Assembly: GCA_002494125.1 (NCBI GenBank)
Contig: DLBD01000099.1
Coordinates: forward strand, 1 to 16,339
DNA: 16,339 nt
Direction of reading: 5' to 3'
Source: Ruminococcaceae bacterium UBA7030
GTDB taxonomy: Bacteria > Bacillota > Clostridia > Oscillospirales > Acutalibacteraceae
Part shown: piece by piece, positions 13,728-16,339 of the stretch
How the letters are laid out: each line of letters opens with the position of its first letter
Position numbering within the stretch: the stretch's first letter is position 1
Translations under genes and position numbers: made by a program
The notes under the pieces: generated by a model
What the model was told of the DNA's origin: nothing
The model's database searches: none
The model's input: only the letters and a program-made list of their open reading frames with translations

Positions 13728-13754
13728 TGTAATCTACGCAAAAAAAATTGTCAA
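13726..13754 (-). promoter_or_regulatory. arsR promoter
   Basis: On the minus strand, -35 TTGACA (13754-13749), 17-bp spacer, -10 TACAAT (13731-13726). Its -35 box is only 5 bp from that of the divergent ribU promoter. Confidence 0.85.
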
Positions 13755-13759
13755 GTCCC

Positions 13760-13787
13760 TTGACAAATACATAATCTGTAATATAAT
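13760..13787 (+). promoter_or_regulatory. ribU promoter (ahead of the FMN riboswitch)
   Basis: -35 TTGACA (13760-13765), 16-bp spacer, -10 TATAAT (13782-13787). Together with the arsR -35 it forms the perfect inverted repeat TTGTCAAG-TCC-CTTGACAA (13748-13766). Start of transcription is expected near 13794, just before the aptamer. Confidence 0.9.
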
Positions 13788-13800
13788 AAAACTACTAAAT

Positions 13801-13907
13801 ATTTTCAGGGCGGGGTGCAATTCCCCACCGGCAGTAAAGTCTGCGAGCCTTTTTGGTTGATGCGGTGAAATTCCGCAACCGACGGTATAGTCCGGATGAG
13901 AGAAAAT
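13801..13907 (+). ncRNA. FMN riboswitch (RFN element)
   Basis: The conserved RFN elements appear in order: AGGGCGGGGTGCAATTCCCC (13807-13826), ACCGGCAGTAAA (13827-13838), TCTGCGAGCC (13840-13849), GATGCGGTGAAATTCCGC (13859-13876), CCGACGGTATAGTCCGGATG (13879-13898) and GAGA. Closing stem P1 is ATTTTC (13801-13806) with GAAAAT (13902-13907). FMN should cause termination at the hairpin downstream. CAGGGCG (13806-13812) is perfectly complementary to CGCCCTG (13942-13948) in the terminator, a plausible antiterminator. A second ATTTTC copy (13921-13926) can compete for the P1 3' strand. Confidence 0.97.
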
Positions 13908-13943
13908 GTTTGAAAAGCATATTTTCAAAGGTCAACATTTACG

Positions 13944-13975
13944 CCCTGTCCGTTTTCGGTCAGGGTTCTCTTTTT
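13944..13975 (+). terminator. FMN-riboswitch-controlled terminator
   Basis: Stem CCCTG-T-CCG / CGG-T-CAGGG (13944-13952 with 13957-13965; one T-T mismatch), TTTT loop, then the U-rich TTCTCTTTTT. It ends 21 bp before the ribU start. Confidence 0.88.
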
Positions 13976-13996
13976 GCCCAAAAAAGGAGATTCGTT

Positions 13997-14593
13997 ATGA
14001 AAAACAAAAAGGTAAGAGTTATCGCAGGCTGCGGTATGCTCACGGCGGCGGCAGTAGTGCTTCAGTATCTGGAGTTTCCCATTCCGATTGTGCCGAGCTT
14101 TATCAAGCTTGACTTTTCGGATTTGCCCGAATTAATAGGCGCATTTGCCTACGGTCCCGTTGCGGGAATCATCATTGCTCTTCTGAAAAACATAATCCAT
14201 ATGGCAGTAAGTCAGAGCGGGTTTGTCGGCGAGCTGTCAAACTTTATGCTCGGCGCAGTGTTTGCAGGAGTTGCAGGGCTTATCTATAAGCACAAAAAGA
14301 CAAGAGCCGGCGCACTCATCGGCGGTGTTGCAGGCGCTGCTGCAATGGCTGCGGTAAGCGTTTTCACTAATTATTTTGTTATCTATCCGCTTTATTACAG
14401 TGTTCTCGGCTTTCCCGAGGAGGCGGTTTTAGGTATGTATCAGGCAATCCTTCCGAAAATCAAAACGATTTTCTCTGCGCTTCTTGTTTTCAACCTTCCT
14501 TTCACTGCGGTTAAAGGTCTTATAAGCGTTTTTATTTCCATGATTATTTACAAACCTCTTTCCCCTGTTTTGCACGGAAAAAACAATAATTAA
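13997..14593 (+). CDS. ribU: Riboflavin ECF transporter substrate-binding subunit RibU
   Basis: The membrane S-component that binds riboflavin and works with the shared EcfT/EcfA energising module, which is not in this window. It has 198 residues with about six hydrophobic helices. The RibU signature is present: FPIPIVPSFIKLDFSDLP (27-44), IGAFAYGPVAG (47-57) and LLKNIIH (62-68, Lys64-Asn65). ATG 13997 is preferred over an upstream in-frame TTG that would translate the riboswitch; AAGGAG lies 7 bases before it. FMN-riboswitch control confirms the substrate. A single-gene unit. Confidence 0.96.
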   Translation: MKNKKVRVIAGCGMLTAAAVVLQYLEFPIPIVPSFIKLDFSDLPELIGAFAYGPVAGIIIALLKNIIHMAVSQSGFVGELSNFMLGAVFAGVAGLIYKHKKTRAGALIGGVAGAAAMAAVSVFTNYFVIYPLYYSVLGFPEEAVLGMYQAILPKIKTIFSALLVFNLPFTAVKGLISVFISMIIYKPLSPVLHGKNNN

Positions 14594-14595
14594 TA

Positions 14596-14624
14596 TTGAT
14601 ATTCAAATAACAATGTAGTATAAT
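14596..14624 (+). promoter_or_regulatory. fba promoter
   Basis: -35 TTGATA (14596-14601), 17-bp spacer, -10 TATAAT (14619-14624), 45 bp before the fba ATG. The ribosome binding site is TAGGAGA. An inverted repeat spans the -10 region. Confidence 0.85.
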
Positions 14625-14632
14625 GTTATTTG
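14604..14632. repeat. Perfect inverted repeat across the fba promoter (candidate operator)
   Basis: CAAATAACA (14604-14612) and TGTTATTTG (14624-14632) are exact reverse complements, with 11 bp between them. The repeat covers the spacer, the -10 and the expected start site. Because it begins upstream of the transcription start, it acts as DNA rather than as an RNA hairpin. The regulator is unknown. Confidence 0.6.
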
Positions 14633-14669
14633 GTGAAAATCACAAATAATTTTATAGGAGATATTAATT

Positions 14670-15611
14670 ATGCCATTAGTTACTACTACCGAAATGTTTA
14701 AGAAGGCGTATGAAGGCGGTTACGCTATCGGTGCTTTCAATGTAAACAATATGGAGATTGTTCAGGGTATCACAAGAGCCTGCAAAAAGCTTGAAGCGCC
14801 TGTTATTCTTCAGTGCTCATCAGGCGCAAGAAAGTATGCTTCACACGACTATCTTGTTGCTATGGTAAAGGCTGCTGCAGAGGAGACGGGTCTTCCGATT
14901 GCTCTTCACCTTGACCACGGTCCCGACTTTGAAACCTGCAAAAGCTGTATTGACGGCGGTTTCACATCAGTTATGATTGACGGCTCTTCACTTCCTTACG
15001 AAGAGAATGTTGCTCTTACAAAGAAGGTTGTTGAGTATGCACACGCTCACGGCGTTGTTGTTGAGGGCGAGCTCGGTACTCTCGCAGGCGTTGAGGACGA
15101 CGTTCAGGTTGAGGCTGAAAACGCTTCGTACACAAGACCGGAAGAGGTTTATGACTTCGCTACAAGAACAGGCGTTGACTCACTTGCTATCGCAATCGGC
15201 ACAAGCCACGGCGCATACAAGTTTAAGCCCGGCCAGAAGCCGCAGCTTCGTTTTGACATTCTTGAAGAGGTTGGAAAGCAGCTTCCCGAATTCCCAATCG
15301 TTCTTCACGGCGCATCATCAGTTAATCAGGACCACATCAAGATGATTAACCAGTACGGCGGCGAGATGCCTGACGCTATCGGTATTCCTGAGGATATGCT
15401 TCGTCAGGCTGCATCTATGGCTGTTTGTAAAATCAATGTTGACTCTGATATCAGAATCGCAATGACAGCTGCTATCAGAAAGCATTTTGCCGAAAATCCG
15501 ACACACTTTGACCCCCGCCAGTATCTCACACCCGCAAGAGACCTTATTGAAGAGGTTGTTGCACACAAGGTTGACGTTGTATTCGGCGCTGCAGGTCATG
15601 CGTTTGATTAA
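14670..15611 (+). CDS. fba: Class II fructose-1,6-bisphosphate aldolase
   Basis: A zinc-dependent glycolytic/gluconeogenic enzyme that reversibly cleaves fructose 1,6-bisphosphate to DHAP and glyceraldehyde 3-phosphate. It has 313 residues. GAFNVNN is at 21-27, the catalytic Asp82 and zinc ligand His83 in LDHG (81-84), Glu132/Glu134 in VEGELG, zinc ligands His180 (IGTSHG) and His213 (VLHGASS), and the phosphate-binding INVDSD at about 245-250. Related class II aldolases act on tagatose or ketose bisphosphates; the short form with KINVDSDIR and no sugar-operon context favours FBP. It is a single-gene unit with a strong promoter, an operator-like repeat and a long terminator. Confidence 0.96.
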   Translation: MPLVTTTEMFKKAYEGGYAIGAFNVNNMEIVQGITRACKKLEAPVILQCSSGARKYASHDYLVAMVKAAAEETGLPIALHLDHGPDFETCKSCIDGGFTSVMIDGSSLPYEENVALTKKVVEYAHAHGVVVEGELGTLAGVEDDVQVEAENASYTRPEEVYDFATRTGVDSLAIAIGTSHGAYKFKPGQKPQLRFDILEEVGKQLPEFPIVLHGASSVNQDHIKMINQYGGEMPDAIGIPEDMLRQAASMAVCKINVDSDIRIAMTAAIRKHFAENPTHFDPRQYLTPARDLIEEVVAHKVDVVFGAAGHAFD

Positions 15612-15623
15612 TAATAAAGCGAT

Positions 15624-15681
15624 AAGACTCTCCCGAGGGGGCACCCTAATTAAATAGGGCGCCCCTAGGAGAGTCTTTTTT
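15624..15681 (+). terminator. Long compound terminator after fba
   Basis: Outer stem AAGACTCTCC/GGAGAGTCTT (15624-15633 with 15668-15677), inner stems AGGGGC/GCCCCT (one bulged G) and CCCTA/TAGGG around an ATTAAA loop, then T6. It also faces the small minus-strand gene ending at 15687, but the U-tract favours the plus strand. Confidence 0.93.
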
Positions 15682-15686
15682 GTTTG

Positions 15687-15863
15687 CTACATCATACTCG
15701 TTACGGTTTCGGCAAAATCCGCCATTTTGTCAACCGCGGTTTTTACTGCCTTTTTAGCGCTTTTCGGCGCCGAGCTTTTGCTTCCCATAAATGCTGCGGC
15801 AGAGCAAACGGCGAAGGTTGCGCCCGCTGCCTTCAGCATTGCTGACTGTGTTTTTTTATTCAT
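15687..15863 (-). CDS. Small hypothetical membrane-associated protein (58 aa)
   Basis: A short gene starting at ATG 15863, with a GGAGG ribosome binding site 7 bases upstream (15875-15871). The product starts MNKKTQSAMLKAAGATF, has a hydrophobic Ala-rich segment (about 11-27), then a Lys-rich stretch (29-41) and a C-terminal amphipathic helix ending in VTSMM. The clear ribosome binding site, codon use like its neighbours and the gap between two plus-strand genes make it a credible gene. Its shape matches small single-helix proteins often seen in Clostridia, which I cannot assign a function. A perfect inverted repeat lies just upstream. Confidence 0.72.
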   Translation of the reverse strand: MNKKTQSAMLKAAGATFAVCSAAAFMGSKSSAPKSAKKAVKTAVDKMADFAETVTSMM

Positions 15864-15879
15864 TTTTTACCCTCCGAAT

Positions 15880-15904
15880 TATTATTGCAACGCGTGCAAT
15901 AATA
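15880..15904. repeat. Perfect inverted repeat upstream of the small gene
   Basis: TATTATTGCA (15880-15889) and TGCAATAATA (15895-15904) are exact reverse complements around ACGCG. It lies 4 bp upstream of the small gene's ribosome binding site, so it could be an operator or, in RNA, a hairpin in that leader. The GTGCAAT core also appears in the serC upstream cluster. Confidence 0.55.
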
Positions 15905-15984
15905 TTATTTGAGAATTTCTTTTTTATATGTTTCAAAATTATTGGCAACTCGTTTTTGTAAAAAATAGACATATTATATAATTA

Positions 15985-16013
15985 TTGACAACAGCCTGCA
16001 AAAGTGATACTCT
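15985..16013 (+). promoter_or_regulatory. gdhA promoter
   Basis: -35 TTGACA (15985-15990), 17-bp spacer, weak -10 TACTCT (16008-16013), preceded by TG to form an extended -10 (TGATACTCT). A CGGAGGG ribosome binding site (16058-16064) follows. It gives a leader of about 55 nt. Confidence 0.6.
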
Positions 16014-16075
16014 AAATGTGGTGCGTTTTTTCGGTTTGCACTATATTTTATAATTATCGGAGGGTTTATTAAACA

Positions 16076-16339
16076 ATGAATGAGTACATTGAAAGCGTAA
16101 TTGCTACAGCAGAAAAAAGAAACCCCGAAAAGCCTGAATTTATTCAGACTGTTAAAGAGGTTTTGGGTTCTCTTGAAAAGGTAGTTGCAGAGCATCCTGA
16201 GTACATAGAAGAGGATATTTTAGGCAGAATGATTGAGCCTGAAAGATTTATCACCTTCCGTGTTGCATGGGTTGACGATGAGGGCAAGACCCAGGTTAAC
16301 AGGGGCTTCCGTGTTCAGTTCAATTCAGCTATCGGACCT
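16076..16339 (+). CDS. gdhA: Glutamate dehydrogenase, N-terminal part (continues past window)
   Basis: The first 88 residues of a hexameric NAD(P)-glutamate dehydrogenase of the GdhA type, which links 2-oxoglutarate plus ammonia with glutamate. The N-terminal helical region (KRNPEKPEFIQTVKEVL) and the conserved EPERFITFRVAWVDDEGK and QVNRGFRVQFNSAIG blocks (from about 54 to 88) match closely the same region of bacterial NADP-type GdhA. Substrate-lysine and cofactor motifs lie beyond the window. It starts at ATG 16076 behind CGGAGGG and is divergent from the small gene. NADP preference is likely from the N-terminal form but cannot be confirmed. Confidence 0.95.
   Translation, partial: MNEYIESVIATAEKRNPEKPEFIQTVKEVLGSLEKVVAEHPEYIEEDILGRMIEPERFITFRVAWVDDEGKTQVNRGFRVQFNSAIGP

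Noticed and set aside
13853..13996. In-frame N-terminal extension of RibU from a TTG at 13853.
   Set aside because: It would translate the FMN aptamer and terminator. ATG 13997 has a good AAGGAG site and starts where RibU homologues start.
14633..14643. GTGA-AAA-TCAC in the fba leader as a Rex (NADH-sensing) site.
   Set aside because: The half-sites are too close (3 bp between) and flanking bases do not match TTGTGA-N6-TCACAA.
15727..15912. 61-codon open frame on the plus strand opposite the small protein gene.
   Set aside because: It lacks a ribosome binding site, while the minus-strand frame has one at ideal spacing and a sensible product.

Overview
The window looks like chromosomal DNA of a low-to-moderate GC gut-type Clostridia (Bacillota; Oscillospirales-like is my best guess, from protein style and codon use only). 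Supporting signs are strong SigA-type promoters (TTGACA/TATAAT with 16-17 bp spacers), GGAGG-type ribosome binding sites, U-tract terminators, transcription-attenuating TPP and FMN riboswitches, LexA, an ECF RibU and a Gram-positive-style amino-acid ABC transporter. I see no phage, transposon, integrase, CRISPR array or toxin-antitoxin pair. This is mostly core-genome content with good regulatory detail.

Layout. 1-28 (-): the 5' end of a tRNA, divergent from lexA. 197-4102 (+): lexA, an Mrp/NBP35 Fe-S carrier ATPase with its own promoter over the lexA stop codon, a dCMP deaminase-family protein, a HAD-IB phosphatase and a membrane-anchored protein of unknown function. 4221-5075 (+): a DegV fatty-acid-binding protein with its own promoter and terminator. 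5317-7627 (+): serC-serA, the first two steps of serine synthesis in reversed order, behind a strong promoter and a cluster of TTGTGC half-sites. 7643-10676 (+): a TPP-riboswitch-controlled operon with a thiamine-binding MTH1187/YkoF-type protein and a ThiX-ThiY-ThiZ-like ABC importer for thiamine or its pyrimidine precursor. 10715-13305 (-): a polar amino-acid ABC transporter made of a substrate-binding/permease fusion with permuted lobe order and an ATPase with a 118-residue C-terminal extension. 13392-13694 (-): an ArsR/SmtB repressor with an intact alpha5 metal site, back-to-back with 13760-14593 (+): an FMN riboswitch and ribU. 14670-15611 (+): class II fructose-bisphosphate aldolase, with a perfect inverted repeat across its promoter. 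15687-15863 (-): a 58-residue small membrane protein. 16076-16339 (+): the start of glutamate dehydrogenase, running off the window.

How it fits together: two vitamin uptake systems are controlled by cofactor-sensing leaders of similar design. In each, the 5' strand of the aptamer is complementary to the 5' arm of the terminator. The central-metabolism genes (serC/serA, fba, gdhA) are free-standing units with strong promoters. I found no clear new multi-gene system. The most unusual items are the architecture of the amino-acid ABC transporter, the unidentified operator-like repeats upstream of serC, between serC and serA, at the fba promoter and upstream of the small protein, and the packed arsR/ribU divergent promoter.
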